Below are positions 31,375 to 40,213 of a stretch of DNA of 64,000 nt, piece after piece. A model generated the notes under the pieces. That model saw only the letters and a program-made list of their open reading frames with translations. It had not been told where the DNA came from and ran no database searches. The stretch covers positions 124,001-188,000 of the forward strand of contig NZ_JAADZV010000007.1 of NCBI RefSeq assembly GCF_010645075.1. The letters run 5' to 3'. This DNA comes from Flavobacterium limi (GTDB taxonomy: Bacteria; Bacteroidota; Bacteroidia; Flavobacteriales; Flavobacteriaceae). How positions within the stretch are numbered: the stretch's first letter is position 1; the number at the start of each line of letters is the position of its first letter. The translations under genes were made by a program, and so were the position numbers.

Positions 31375-32424
31375 TTATAACTGTTTTTCTTTTATTTTAA
31401 GAGGTTTTGCACTAATCTCCTCATACTGACTGCGTGAACGAAAAACATCAATTGCAAGATAAACAGCCTCTTTAAATGAATTATAATCTGCCATATCTTT
31501 TCCTGCAATATCATAGGCAGTACCATGATCCGGCGAGGTTCTGATTCTGTTTAGTCCAGCAGAATAATTGACTCCTTTTCCGAATGATAATGTTTTAAAT
31601 GGAATCAACCCCTGGTCGTGATATGTTGCCACGACAGCGTCATATTTTTCATACTGACCGCTTCCAAAAAAACCATCTGCAGGAAAAGGACCAAAAACCA
31701 TAGTTCCGGCATCGAATATTTTCTTTAAGACAGGTTTTAACACCAAATCATCCTCTTTTCCTATCACACCTCCGTCACCTGCGTGCGGATTCAGGCTTAA
31801 CACCGCAATTTTAGGCTTTACAATACTAAAATCCTGAATTAATGATTTTCTGATAGTTTCAATTTTCCTCGTAATTAATTCTTCAGTCACATGAGAAGAA
31901 ACTTCATTTAAAGGAACATGGTCCGTCAGCAGCCCAACTCTCAGGTTATCGTGAACCATCATCATTAAAGCATTTCCTTCCAGTTCCTGATCCAGATAAT
32001 CCGTGTGCCCCGGAAATTTAAAATCTTCTGACTGGATATTATATTTATTTATTGGAGCCGTTACCAAAACATCAATCTCTCCGTCTTTTAATGCTTTTGT
32101 AGCAGCCACAAACGATTTTATAGCGTATTCCCCTATTTTCTCATCGTTTGTACCTAGATTTATATCAACACTTTCTCTCCAAAGATTAAAAACATTCACT
32201 TTTCCCGGCAAAACCTGATCTAACTTATCAACTCCGTGAAACTGAACTGTAGATGTAAAACTTTTTTTAACAAAAGAAAGTATTTTGGCATTTGCAAAAA
32301 TAACCGGCGTACACAATTCCAACATACGAGAATCTTCGAATGTTTTTAATATAACTTCGCTTCCAATACCGTTTAAATCTCCAATTGAAATCCCAACAAT
32401 TATATTTTCTGCTTTTTTATTCAT
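31375..32424 (-). CDS. pdxA: 4-hydroxythreonine-4-phosphate dehydrogenase
   Basis: 349 residues; oxidises 4-phosphohydroxy-L-threonine in vitamin B6 synthesis. Metal-ligand histidines appear in 'FPGHTDYL', 'LSLNPHAGDGG' and 'TYHDQGLIPFKTL', and the tail 'RTSPDHGTAYDIAG' is diagnostic. It diverges from ribE (57-bp spacer) and lies 106 bp upstream of yceD. The last 10 residues are basic and variable. Confidence 0.95.
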   Translation of the reverse strand: MNKKAENIIVGISIGDLNGIGSEVILKTFEDSRMLELCTPVIFANAKILSFVKKSFTSTVQFHGVDKLDQVLPGKVNVFNLWRESVDINLGTNDEKIGEYAIKSFVAATKALKDGEIDVLVTAPINKYNIQSEDFKFPGHTDYLDQELEGNALMMMVHDNLRVGLLTDHVPLNEVSSHVTEELITRKIETIRKSLIQDFSIVKPKIAVLSLNPHAGDGGVIGKEDDLVLKPVLKKIFDAGTMVFGPFPADGFFGSGQYEKYDAVVATYHDQGLIPFKTLSFGKGVNYSAGLNRIRTSPDHGTAYDIAGKDMADYNSFKEAVYLAIDVFRSRSQYEEISAKPLKIKEKQL

Positions 32425-32481
32425 GAGCTCAAATTATTTATTACTAATTTTGATGTGCAAATTTAGTAAATAAAACCAACA

Positions 32482-33072
32482 ATGTTCACAGGAATTATAG
32501 AAACCTTAGGAAGGGTTCACGAAATACAGAAAGACCAAAATAATCTTCATATAACAGTTGATTCATCGATCACAAACGAATTAAAAATTGACCAAAGTGT
32601 ATCCCATAACGGAATCTGCCTTACAGTCGTTGCCATAAAAAACAGTTTCTATACCGTAACCGCAATTGAGGAAACTATTTTAAAAACGAACATTGGAACC
32701 TGGAAAACCGGGGATATCATTAATTTAGAAAGAGGAATGAAACTTGGTGACCGTCTTGACGGACATATTGTACAAGGACACGTTGATCAAACCGGAACCT
32801 GCATTAAAATTGAAGAAGCCAACGGCAGCTGGAATTACACTTTTGAATATGACAAAAACCTAAGTAATATTACAATCGAAAAAGGCTCAATAACGGTAAA
32901 CGGAGTCAGCTTAACAGTAGTAAATTCTAAAACAGACGAATTTAGTGTTTCAATAATACCTTATACTTTTGAAAACACTAACTTCAAAACTTTCCAAGTT
33001 GGAACAAAGATAAACTTAGAATTTGATGTAGTAGGAAAATATATTACCAGACTTTATTCCATTAACCAATAA
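32482..33072 (+). CDS. ribE: Riboflavin synthase, alpha subunit
   Basis: 196 residues made of two lumazine-binding barrel repeats: repeat 1 begins MFTGIIETLGRV and ends 'GDRLDGHIVQGHVD'; repeat 2 covers about 97-190 with 'ITVNGVSLTVV'. It dismutates two 6,7-dimethyl-8-ribityllumazine molecules. No FMN riboswitch is visible in the short spacer; a TAATTTTG word at 32445-32452 may serve as its -7 element. Confidence 0.96.
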   Translation: MFTGIIETLGRVHEIQKDQNNLHITVDSSITNELKIDQSVSHNGICLTVVAIKNSFYTVTAIEETILKTNIGTWKTGDIINLERGMKLGDRLDGHIVQGHVDQTGTCIKIEEANGSWNYTFEYDKNLSNITIEKGSITVNGVSLTVVNSKTDEFSVSIIPYTFENTNFKTFQVGTKINLEFDVVGKYITRLYSINQ

Positions 33073-33089
33073 AACAAAACTTTTTTTAC

Positions 33090-33127
33090 AAAACAAAAGC
33101 TTCAGTTTACACTAAAGCTTTTGTTTT
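33090..33127. terminator. Bidirectional terminator between ribE and PID-type gene
   Basis: AAAACAAAAGCTT-C-AGT pairs with ACT-A-AAGCTTTTGTTTT (one mismatch). It serves both converging genes and overlaps the last codons of the minus-strand gene. Confidence 0.85.
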
Positions 33128-33316
33128 TAATTTATGTTTATATATTACATATATTCCTAATAAAATAGCGGCCAATAACAATATCAGCAACCCAACACCA
33201 TCAATTGGTGCAGGAGGTTCCGGCGGTCCAGGACCAGGACCAGGAGGCTGAGCAAAAATACTCAAACCACCTAATAGCACAAAAACAACGGTCGTAATTT
33301 TATTTATCATTTTCAT
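33107..33316 (-). CDS. PID-type short C-terminal sorting-signal protein
   Basis: 69 residues: a signal peptide (ITTVVFVLLGGLSIFAQ), a Pro/Gly-rich linker (PPGPGPGPPEPPAP), the tripeptide P-I-D, a hydrophobic helix (VGLLILLLAAILLGIYVIY) and a basic tail (KHKLKTKALV). This tripartite end matches what NCBI models call a PID-CTERM protein-sorting domain in Flavobacteria, as I remember it. Almost nothing remains between the two hydrophobic segments, so it is a substrate-like micro-protein. A small membrane-anchored proline-rich protein is the plainer reading. Confidence 0.7.
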   Translation of the reverse strand: MKMINKITTVVFVLLGGLSIFAQPPGPGPGPPEPPAPIDGVGLLILLLAAILLGIYVIYKHKLKTKALV

Positions 33317-33441
33317 AAAAAACGAAATAGTTTAAAATCTTAATTTCCTTAAATTTGATTTACAGACTTTTACAAAAGCGTGGCTCTTTCATAAAGTATG
33401 CTACAAATATATCGCTTTTTTATCCAAAAAAAACATGTAAC

Positions 33442-33480
33442 AAAAAAAAAAGCTTCATAAAAATTTCATGAAGCTTTTTT
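33442..33480 (-). terminator. Terminator after tRNA (CAT)
   Basis: AGCTTCAT / ATGAAGCT stem (33451-33458, 33468-33475) with A9 on the left (T9 on the minus strand); T6 on the right makes it bidirectional. Confidence 0.85.
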
Positions 33481-33485
33481 TAAAG

Positions 33486-33559
33486 TGGTCCCACCTGGGC
33501 TCGAACCAGGGACCACCTGATTATGAGTCAGGTGCTCTAACCAGCTGAGCTATAGGACC
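33486..33559 (-). tRNA. tRNA with CAT anticodon (Met, or Ile decoding AUA)
   Basis: 74-nt cloverleaf on the minus strand: acceptor GGTCCTA / TGGGACC, D-arm GCTC/GAGC, anticodon stem CCTGA/TCAGG around CTCATAA, T-arm CCTGG-TTCGAGC-CCAGG, discriminator A. No initiator features (1-72 is paired G-C and the anticodon stem lacks three G-C pairs). The acceptor has C4-G69 and C5-G68, which in E. coli mark the lysidine-modified tRNA-Ile2, so the identity is open. Confidence 0.9.
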
Positions 33560-33695
33560 GGTTAAGAGTTTGCAATATTACTACTATTTTTTATTCGTTC
33601 CAAATATTTTGCACTATCATTTGTACTTAATTTCAATATTAACAAATCTTATTAAAAATTAAATTGATTATCAAGTGATTATTAAAACAATAAAA

Positions 33696-34100
33696 CTACC
33701 TGATTTCCTGACAAAGCTCGACTAAAACACCGTTTGTGCTTTTGGGATGTAAAAAAACAACCATTTTATTGTCGGCCCCCAGCTTTGGATTCTCATTTAT
33801 CAGCACAAAACCTTCGTTTTTTAATCGGGCAATTTCTGCTCCTATATCATCCACATCAAAAGCGATATGATGAATTCCTTCTCCTTTTTTTTCTAAAAAC
33901 TTTGCAATCGGACTTTCAGGATTTGTAGCCATCAAAAGTTCGATTTTATTGGTTCCGGTTTGAAAAAAAGAAGTTACTACATTTTCTGATTCTACTTTTT
34001 CCGTTTTATACGATGGAACACCTAATAATTTTTCAAATAAAATATTAGCATCATTTATATTATTTACCGCAATTCCTATATGTTCAATTCTATTTACCAT
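33696..34100 (-). CDS. mce: Methylmalonyl-CoA epimerase
   Basis: 134 residues, VOC (glyoxalase) fold with two beta-alpha-beta repeats. Metal ligands: His in 'IEHIGIAV', Gln/Glu in 'NKIELLMA', His in 'GIHHIAFDV' and Glu in 'VLVELCQ'. It interconverts (R)- and (S)-methylmalonyl-CoA in propionate metabolism. The mutase is not in the window. It lies 12 bp downstream of the TPR lipoprotein gene, so they may be co-transcribed though unrelated in role. Confidence 0.92.
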   Translation of the reverse strand: MVNRIEHIGIAVNNINDANILFEKLLGVPSYKTEKVESENVVTSFFQTGTNKIELLMATNPESPIAKFLEKKGEGIHHIAFDVDDIGAEIARLKNEGFVLINENPKLGADNKMVVFLHPKSTNGVLVELCQEIR

Positions 34101-34112
34101 ATCATAAACAAT

Positions 34113-36434
34113 TTATTGATTGACATACGTATTAAAATAACCGCATTCGGCAATTACATCCTGATAGTATTTTGTATCAGAATACTCTTTGTTCAATGTT
34201 TTGAACGCTTCCCATGCAATAAAATTGACTTTATCATCCTGTCTCTCCCACCAGCTTACATTTTTATATTTAGTATTGTAATAATCGTTTCGTTCACATT
34301 TTGCGATCATATAAATACATTTTGCTTTTTGCTCTTTTGTTGCTGCTGCATCAAATGCTTTTTTATAATACATCTTAGCAATGTCGCACGAATAAGTCCC
34401 GGCATCATTACTTGATATACTAATTTCATAGAAGGTTCTGCCGTTTCCAAAATAAGTAATATTATAAAATGCATTTCCTAACAACAAACTATTAGTATAA
34501 ACATCTTCTTTTTGAGCAATTCTATCCTGCATCGCTTTTATGGTAGTCAAAAATTCTATTTGTGTATATTTCTTTTTTTGATAAGCAGCATGGTCACAAT
34601 CGTGACAATCTTTTATGTTTCCGTTAAACGGATTTCCTAAAAAAGTATAGTACTGAACAGAATCTGCCTGCTGCATAAAGGCAATAGCCTCCGGAATTTT
34701 ATTTTTGTAAGTGGCCTGAACGGCCTGAAAATTATTAATATCCTTTAATTTCAAATGATAAATTCCGGCGGCAATTTTTTCAATTTCAGTTTTATTGGAT
34801 TTAGTCAAGAATGCTTTCATGTCTAATAAATCTTTTTCATTATCATAAAAAGTATTTCCTGAACTCCAATATCCATAATTCGAAGAACCAAAGAGTTCAG
34901 CCATCACCGGATTTGCTTTTGCTTTATACAATACTGCTAAATAATTTTTACTCCATTGTGCTGCATTTTCATAACGAAATTCCTGTCCTTTGTAAGTCTT
35001 CGGAAGTTCATTGTAAAGCCAATTCAAATCGGCCAGAATTGTTTTTTCATTTTTATCAGTAAGCTTGTCAATTTTACTCATATTATTTACAAACCGCAAC
35101 AATCTTAACTGATAACCTGCCAGTTCTGTTTTCGGAAGTGTTTTTTCGGCTTTATCAAAATTTTTGTCTGCGTTTGCAAAATCCCCTTTCAATGTTTGCA
35201 GATATCCTAATGCAATATCCCATAGATAAGGTCTTTCTGTATTGCCAGCTCCTGAAATTTTAGCAATTAAATCAAAGGTATTTTTATCCAGTTTCGCATA
35301 ATTTTCAGTTCTGTTTTCTGCGATTGATTGCTGCCTCATCGGAAGATTTTCCCCGGCATCCTGTTTAAAGGAATTGTTTATACCTTCCTCCTGTCTGTTT
35401 ACTAATCGCGTCACCAGATAATTTAAATGTTCACTTTTGGGATCCAGTTCGTAAATCTTTTCAACAGCTTGTTTTTCATCTTTATGATAACCATGAATTG
35501 CCCAAAGGGCTGCTTTCTCTTTATTATTTTTGGCCATTGCCAATGATTTATTCCAATCGGTTTCGCTTTTTGGATTAAAACAATATGCTGTAACCACCCT
35601 CAATTCAGGACATTTATCAAATACCTGAGCATACTGATAATTTGAAACTGCATATTTTTTCTGTTTATAATTTATTCCTGCTACATATGAAAGTGCACGG
35701 TAATACAAAATGTTTTTAGGTACGGAATTCTCCGTTTTATTAAAAAACAAAATCGCTTTTTGCTTATCAGTACTGTAAAAACGAGCTTTCATTGTCAGAA
35801 ACCAGTATCTGTTTTTCAGAAAAGGATCTGATGTTGTATTGTAAACATTCTCGATCGACTGAATCATTTTTAAGTCTTTAAATGTTTTTACCTCAACGGG
35901 ATCATAACTCCAGTAATCTTCTCCAATTGACACTGTTTCTATTTTTTGAGCCAAATACAGAAATTCAATAAAACTCTTTATTTTATCATCTTTCAAACTG
36001 ATTTTCTTCCCCCATTTTAAGGAAGCCTTATTTTCTTTTTTGGTTTTTAAGAAAACATGAAGCTGCTCTATTTCTGTTTTATTGGCAGCAGGTTTGTTTC
36101 GGTCATCATAAGAAACCGGTTTTTCGTCACCAATCAGAAAATAGTTGACAGAAGTAGTATCTGCTTTTCCTTTTAAATACGTTCCCCAATCTGATTTTAT
36201 GTTTCCGTTGAAACGGGAATTATGACCATTATCAAAACCAATTCCGTAAAAAATACTGCCTGACAAAAAAAGCGGCGCGTATGATTTATCTGCAAAAGTC
36301 TCTGGCGTAAAATTCGAGTTATAGCCAAAAAAATCCCATTCATCACCTCCTCCGCAAGCCGTAATTATTCCATAAACAAAAAGTAAAGAGGCACTAGAAA
36401 CAAGAAATAACTTGCTCAAAAATATTCTTTTCAT
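34113..36434 (-). CDS. Large lipoprotein with TPR-like helical repeats
   Basis: 773 residues. Lipobox ITAC with Cys27, so a lipoprotein; the segment CGGGDEWD after it is acidic, and the next 100 residues are beta-rich. From about residue 130 to the end the protein is helical with TPR-like units ('ALSYVAGINYKQKKYAVSNYQYAQVF', 'DIALGYLQTLKGDFANADKNFDKAEK', landmarks near 245 and 410). A C-x-x-C-D-H motif (DCHDCDHA, about residue 605) is notable. I do not recognise a named family; similar large lipoproteins occur in Flavobacterium. Its start overlaps the preceding gene by 41 bp, so the two form a unit. Confidence 0.75.
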   Translation of the reverse strand: MKRIFLSKLFLVSSASLLFVYGIITACGGGDEWDFFGYNSNFTPETFADKSYAPLFLSGSIFYGIGFDNGHNSRFNGNIKSDWGTYLKGKADTTSVNYFLIGDEKPVSYDDRNKPAANKTEIEQLHVFLKTKKENKASLKWGKKISLKDDKIKSFIEFLYLAQKIETVSIGEDYWSYDPVEVKTFKDLKMIQSIENVYNTTSDPFLKNRYWFLTMKARFYSTDKQKAILFFNKTENSVPKNILYYRALSYVAGINYKQKKYAVSNYQYAQVFDKCPELRVVTAYCFNPKSETDWNKSLAMAKNNKEKAALWAIHGYHKDEKQAVEKIYELDPKSEHLNYLVTRLVNRQEEGINNSFKQDAGENLPMRQQSIAENRTENYAKLDKNTFDLIAKISGAGNTERPYLWDIALGYLQTLKGDFANADKNFDKAEKTLPKTELAGYQLRLLRFVNNMSKIDKLTDKNEKTILADLNWLYNELPKTYKGQEFRYENAAQWSKNYLAVLYKAKANPVMAELFGSSNYGYWSSGNTFYDNEKDLLDMKAFLTKSNKTEIEKIAAGIYHLKLKDINNFQAVQATYKNKIPEAIAFMQQADSVQYYTFLGNPFNGNIKDCHDCDHAAYQKKKYTQIEFLTTIKAMQDRIAQKEDVYTNSLLLGNAFYNITYFGNGRTFYEISISSNDAGTYSCDIAKMYYKKAFDAAATKEQKAKCIYMIAKCERNDYYNTKYKNVSWWERQDDKVNFIAWEAFKTLNKEYSDTKYYQDVIAECGYFNTYVNQ

Positions 36435-37398
36435 AGTTTTTTAAATTGAATTCGTCTAAATCGTAAAATATAATTTCGTTTGGTTTTCGCACAGAATGAT
36501 CATTTAAATCTTCTGCCATTTCAATTAAATCTTCTGATGAAATGGCTTCGATTTTCAACACATCATTTTCCTCATAAAATATGCCGTTTTTATAATTAGA
36601 ATGTCTGACCTTAAAAAAAAAAGAACTGATTTGTTCAAAATTTTTATCTTTTTCAAGTTCAGAAACATTTAATTTTGATCGTAATCCAACCACCTTATGA
36701 TTTCTGATATGAACTGCCCAGGAATAGATTGGCAAAGCAAAATCAAGATGCAGCGGATATTTTTTTAAACTTTTCAGATAACGTTCCGCAATTTTCCTGT
36801 CATAAACAGAGTTTGAAGAATCAGCAGCAATTTTTCCTATGTTATAATACATCAAAATTCCTGAATCGACATTGGGTATTTTGGTTTTTCTGAAATATTT
36901 TATTTGATGGAGTCGTATTGTTGCTGAAATTTTCTTTTGCGAAAGCTTTTTAAATATCTCAATAAATTTCAAATAATTGTCTTTGCTTGAGAGTGTCCAG
37001 TCGCAGTCAATTTGAATCTCCTTACTGTAAATTTTATTTTTAGAATTGATTTCGTTTATAAGTCCCAAGGTTTTCTTAGCTAAATCTTCAATATCTAGAT
37101 TGGGTTTTAGCATTACCTTATTTTTGATATAAATTACCGAAACGACATCAAAAGGCTTCATTATTTCTTTAAAATGAATCGGACTTAAAGGAATCGGATT
37201 TGTATCTTTTGGATGTAAATCAATATCAAAATAGCGAATATAAATTTTACGGACATTATTTTCACGGAGCGTTTCCTTTTCTGTTTCAGATAATTTGAAA
37301 ATGGTTTTCCAGTAATAAAAAGAAACAATCGGTTTAGGAGTATCTTTACACGAAATAAATAAAAAGAAAAGAAATATTAAAAAGAAAATCTTCTTCAA
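36394..37398 (-). CDS. Lipoprotein with putative TIM-barrel (GH18-like) fold
   Basis: 334 residues. Lipobox FISC with Cys17. Segments 'IQIDCDWTLSSKDNYLKFI', 'ATIRLHQIKYF', 'GILMYYNIGKIA' and 'HLDFALPIYSW' (about residues 145-245) look like successive beta strands of a (beta/alpha)8 barrel of glycoside hydrolase type, with acidic residues at strand ends (DCDW), but the DxxDxDxE line of GH18 is not present, so activity is doubtful. It overlaps the TPR lipoprotein gene by 41 bp and probably forms a surface or periplasmic pair with it. Confidence 0.7.
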   Translation of the reverse strand: MKKIFFLIFLFFLFISCKDTPKPIVSFYYWKTIFKLSETEKETLRENNVRKIYIRYFDIDLHPKDTNPIPLSPIHFKEIMKPFDVVSVIYIKNKVMLKPNLDIEDLAKKTLGLINEINSKNKIYSKEIQIDCDWTLSSKDNYLKFIEIFKKLSQKKISATIRLHQIKYFRKTKIPNVDSGILMYYNIGKIAADSSNSVYDRKIAERYLKSLKKYPLHLDFALPIYSWAVHIRNHKVVGLRSKLNVSELEKDKNFEQISSFFFKVRHSNYKNGIFYEENDVLKIEAISSEDLIEMAEDLNDHSVRKPNEIIFYDLDEFNLKNYEKNIFEQVISCF

Positions 37399-37581
37399 AA
37401 CCTGTAAATTAAATTGAAATCAAATGTAAGAAATTATATCCCGTTTTTAAATTTACTTCTGCAACTTTTTATTAAATTTAAAAACAACTTTCACTAAAAT
37501 TACAAAACCTAATAAAACGATAAAAAATTTCAATTAAAGCAAATATAATCGTTATTTTGTGCAATTAAATTACAAATCGTT

Positions 37582-39276
37582 ATGTTGAAAAACAGTTTAA
37601 AATATTTTACTTTTTTATTGGTATTTTTAATGATGAGTTGCGCTAAGCGAGGCAGCATAACGGGCGGTTTAAAAGATACACTTGCCCCTGTTTTAAAATC
37701 AAGTTCACCTGAAAATTTCAGTACTAATTTTAAAGCAAAGGAAATTACTTTGACATTTGATGAATATGTAAAGCTTAAAAACACTAATAAACAGCTGATT
37801 ATTTCACCACCACTGAAAAATCCGCCAATTATTACACCGTCAAATGCAAGTAAATTTATTAATATAAAAATTTCAGATACTTTACAGCCCAACACCACGT
37901 ACAGTCTTAATTTCGGACAAAGTATTGCAGATAATAACGAGGGAAACCCGTACAATCAATTCAAGTATATTTTCTCCACAGGTACCTATATCGACTCTTT
38001 GGCACTTACCGGAAGAATTAAGGATTCTTATGAGAAAAATGCCGATAATTTTGTGACTGTAATGCTTTATGAAGTCAATGATAAATTCAAGGATTCTGTT
38101 GTTTACAAAGAAAATCCCCGCTACATTACTAATACGTTAGACAGTTTAACCGTTTTTAAATTAGAAAATCTAAAGGCGGGAAAATATCTTTTAGTAGCCT
38201 TAAAGGACAAAGGAAATAACAATAAATTTAATCCAAAGGACGATAAAATTGGCTTTATCAAACAACCCATAACGATTCCAAACGATACTGTTTACGAATT
38301 GGAGTTGTTTAAGGAACGACTTCCCATGAAGGCTTTTAAACCCATACAGACTTCAGGAAACCGACTATTGCTTCCATATGAAGGAAAACAGAATTTTAAT
38401 AAAGATTCAAAACCTAAAATTGTATTGAAGAACAATACTGAAGTTCTGGAAACAATTATAACACGATTTCCAAAAAAGGACTCTTTGCAAGTTTGGTATA
38501 AACCGATAAAAGTGGATTCCTTATCAATGGAAGTCAGTAAAGATGATTATAATAAAAAGTTTAGTTTTAAAATCAAAAACCAGAAAAAAGATACGCTGAA
38601 TATTACTGCGCTGCAAAACGGAATAATACATTTCAGAGACAGGTTTACCCTTGAAACTGCTACACCACTGGTTAAATTTGATAAATCTAAAATTAAGTTA
38701 GTCAATAAAGATTCTGCAGCAGTTGATTACACAACAGAATATGACGAGTTTGAGCAAAAACTATATATCGATTTTAAAAAAGACCCCGATCAAAAATATA
38801 ATTTTACATTTTTACCCGGTGCGCTGACCGATTTTTATGAAAAATCAAATGATACCTTGGCATACAAACTGAACACACGTGAAATAGAAGAATATGGAAA
38901 TCTTACACTGAATTTACAAAATGTAAAGCGTTTTCCTATTATCGTTGAATTAACCAATAAAAAAGGAGACGTTGTACTTACCAGCGATTATTCTGAAAGC
39001 AAAACTAATTTTGAATTTCAGCTTTTAGAACCTACTGTATATTCAGTCCGGGTTATTTATGACGACAACAAAAACAAGGTGTACGACCCAGGAAACTATT
39101 TAGAAAAAAGATACTCAGAAGAGGTATTTTATTATCAGGAAGAAATCGATCTGCATGCAAACTGGGATAAAGTCGAATCTATAGATTTAAGCATCCCATA
39201 TAGTCCTGAATTGGCGAAAAAGAACGAACAGGCAAAGTTAAATGCAGAAAAAAAGAGAAAGAAAACCGCTTTTTAA
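37582..39276 (+). CDS. Ig-like domain lipoprotein
   Basis: 564 residues, lipobox with Cys20 (LMMSCAKRG). A Big_5/SbsA Ig-like domain occupies about 30-130 ('PVLKSSSPENFSTNF', 'ITLTFDEYVKL', 'SLNFGQSIADNNEGNP'); further beta-rich regions follow, with a carboxypeptidase-regulatory-like unit ('FKLENLKAGKYLLVALKDKGNNNKFNP') near 190-220 and another near the end ('YSVRVIYDDNKNKVYDPG'). A Lys-rich tail closes it. Widespread in Flavobacteriaceae as a conserved, functionally unassigned lipoprotein. Its stop overlaps the omega-amidase stop in TTAA. Confidence 0.85.
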   Translation: MLKNSLKYFTFLLVFLMMSCAKRGSITGGLKDTLAPVLKSSSPENFSTNFKAKEITLTFDEYVKLKNTNKQLIISPPLKNPPIITPSNASKFINIKISDTLQPNTTYSLNFGQSIADNNEGNPYNQFKYIFSTGTYIDSLALTGRIKDSYEKNADNFVTVMLYEVNDKFKDSVVYKENPRYITNTLDSLTVFKLENLKAGKYLLVALKDKGNNNKFNPKDDKIGFIKQPITIPNDTVYELELFKERLPMKAFKPIQTSGNRLLLPYEGKQNFNKDSKPKIVLKNNTEVLETIITRFPKKDSLQVWYKPIKVDSLSMEVSKDDYNKKFSFKIKNQKKDTLNITALQNGIIHFRDRFTLETATPLVKFDKSKIKLVNKDSAAVDYTTEYDEFEQKLYIDFKKDPDQKYNFTFLPGALTDFYEKSNDTLAYKLNTREIEEYGNLTLNLQNVKRFPIIVELTNKKGDVVLTSDYSESKTNFEFQLLEPTVYSVRVIYDDNKNKVYDPGNYLEKRYSEEVFYYQEEIDLHANWDKVESIDLSIPYSPELAKKNEQAKLNAEKKRKKTAF

Positions 39277-40040
39277 TCCTGAATTTCAAACACATCTTTA
39301 TCACTTAGGAAATCCATTTTTTTTCGGGTTTCCAGCATGATGTTTTTATCTAATTCAACTATAAAAACACCCTCATTTTCCTGAGGTTCCAGAATTGGAC
39401 TTCCAAGAAAATCGACAACCTGCGAATGACCATTGTAATGATGATTATTCGCATCAACACCTACTCTGTTCACGCCAATTGTATAACTAAGGTTTTCGAC
39501 AGCGCGGGCTTTGAGCAGGATATCCCAGGCATTAATCCTTACTTGTGGCCAGTTGGCAACATATAAAACCAAATCATAATTTTCGACATTTCTGACAAAA
39601 ACAGGAAAACGTAAATCATAACAAACCTGCAGGCAGATTTTCCAGCCTAAATATTCAACAACTTGTTTTTTACTTCCTGCTGTATATACTTTATCTTCTC
39701 CTGCCAGCGTAAATAAATGTCTTTTGTCATAAAACTGGATTTCCCCTGACGGAAAAACAAATAAGAAACGATTATAATATTCCTTATTCTCTGAAATAAC
39801 TAAACTTCCTGCAATAGCACAATTTTTATTTTTAGCCAAAGCCTGCATCCAAAGAACAGTTTCTCCGTGCATGCTTTCTGCCACATCTTTAGCATTCATA
39901 GTAAATCCTGTAGAAAACATTTCAGGCAGCACTACCAAATCAACATCTGAATCGATCTGGTTAATTTTAGTTTGAAACTGATTTCTATTTTTAAAGGTTT
40001 CTTCCCAATAAAGATCAGACTGAATAAGCGCAATTTTCAT
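39273..40040 (-). CDS. Omega-amidase, nitrilase family
   Basis: 255 residues from ATG 40040; an upstream ATG would add 15 hydrophobic residues absent from the family. The carbon-nitrogen hydrolase triad is visible: Glu in 'LPEMFSTGF', Lys in 'YDKRHLFT' and Cys in 'LQVCYDLRFPVF'. The F-x-T-G-F and 'RHLF...GE' signatures point to the YafV/Nit2 omega-amidase group, which hydrolyses alpha-ketoglutaramate and alpha-ketosuccinamate formed by glutamine and asparagine transaminases. It converges with the Ig-like lipoprotein, 4-bp overlap. Confidence 0.87.
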   Translation of the reverse strand: MKIALIQSDLYWEETFKNRNQFQTKINQIDSDVDLVVLPEMFSTGFTMNAKDVAESMHGETVLWMQALAKNKNCAIAGSLVISENKEYYNRFLFVFPSGEIQFYDKRHLFTLAGEDKVYTAGSKKQVVEYLGWKICLQVCYDLRFPVFVRNVENYDLVLYVANWPQVRINAWDILLKARAVENLSYTIGVNRVGVDANNHHYNGHSQVVDFLGSPILEPQENEGVFIVELDKNIMLETRKKMDFLSDKDVFEIQD

Positions 40041-40122
40041 TTTTTGAATTTTATGTAAAGATAAAAAAAGAAGACTGATTTCCATCCAAAGTTAATTTCA
40101 AATTAAATCTGCAATCATTATT

Positions 40123-40185
40123 TTGCAAAAAAAATGCAATTAATTGCAAAAAAAACGCTTACACTTGAAATAATTTATATATTTG
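40123..40185 (+). promoter_or_regulatory. Tandem TTGC-A8-YGC operators and promoter of the gntP operon
   Basis: TTGCAAAAAAAATGCAA at 40123-40139 and TTGCAAAAAAAACGC at 40144-40158 start 21 bp apart, two helical turns. They end 19 bp before a TATATTTG -7 word (40178-40185), 28 bp before the ATG. The first box recurs exactly, inverted, at 45140-45156. Confidence 0.6.
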
Positions 40186-40213
40186 AATTTCAAACACTTT
40201 CCAAACCAACCAA

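Noticed and set aside
32425..32481. FMN riboswitch before ribE.
   Set aside because: The 57-bp spacer is too short for the element and lacks its conserved segments.
37530..37955. 141-codon open frame on the minus strand.
   Set aside because: It is antisense to the N-terminal part of the Ig-like lipoprotein gene, which has a lipobox and family domains.
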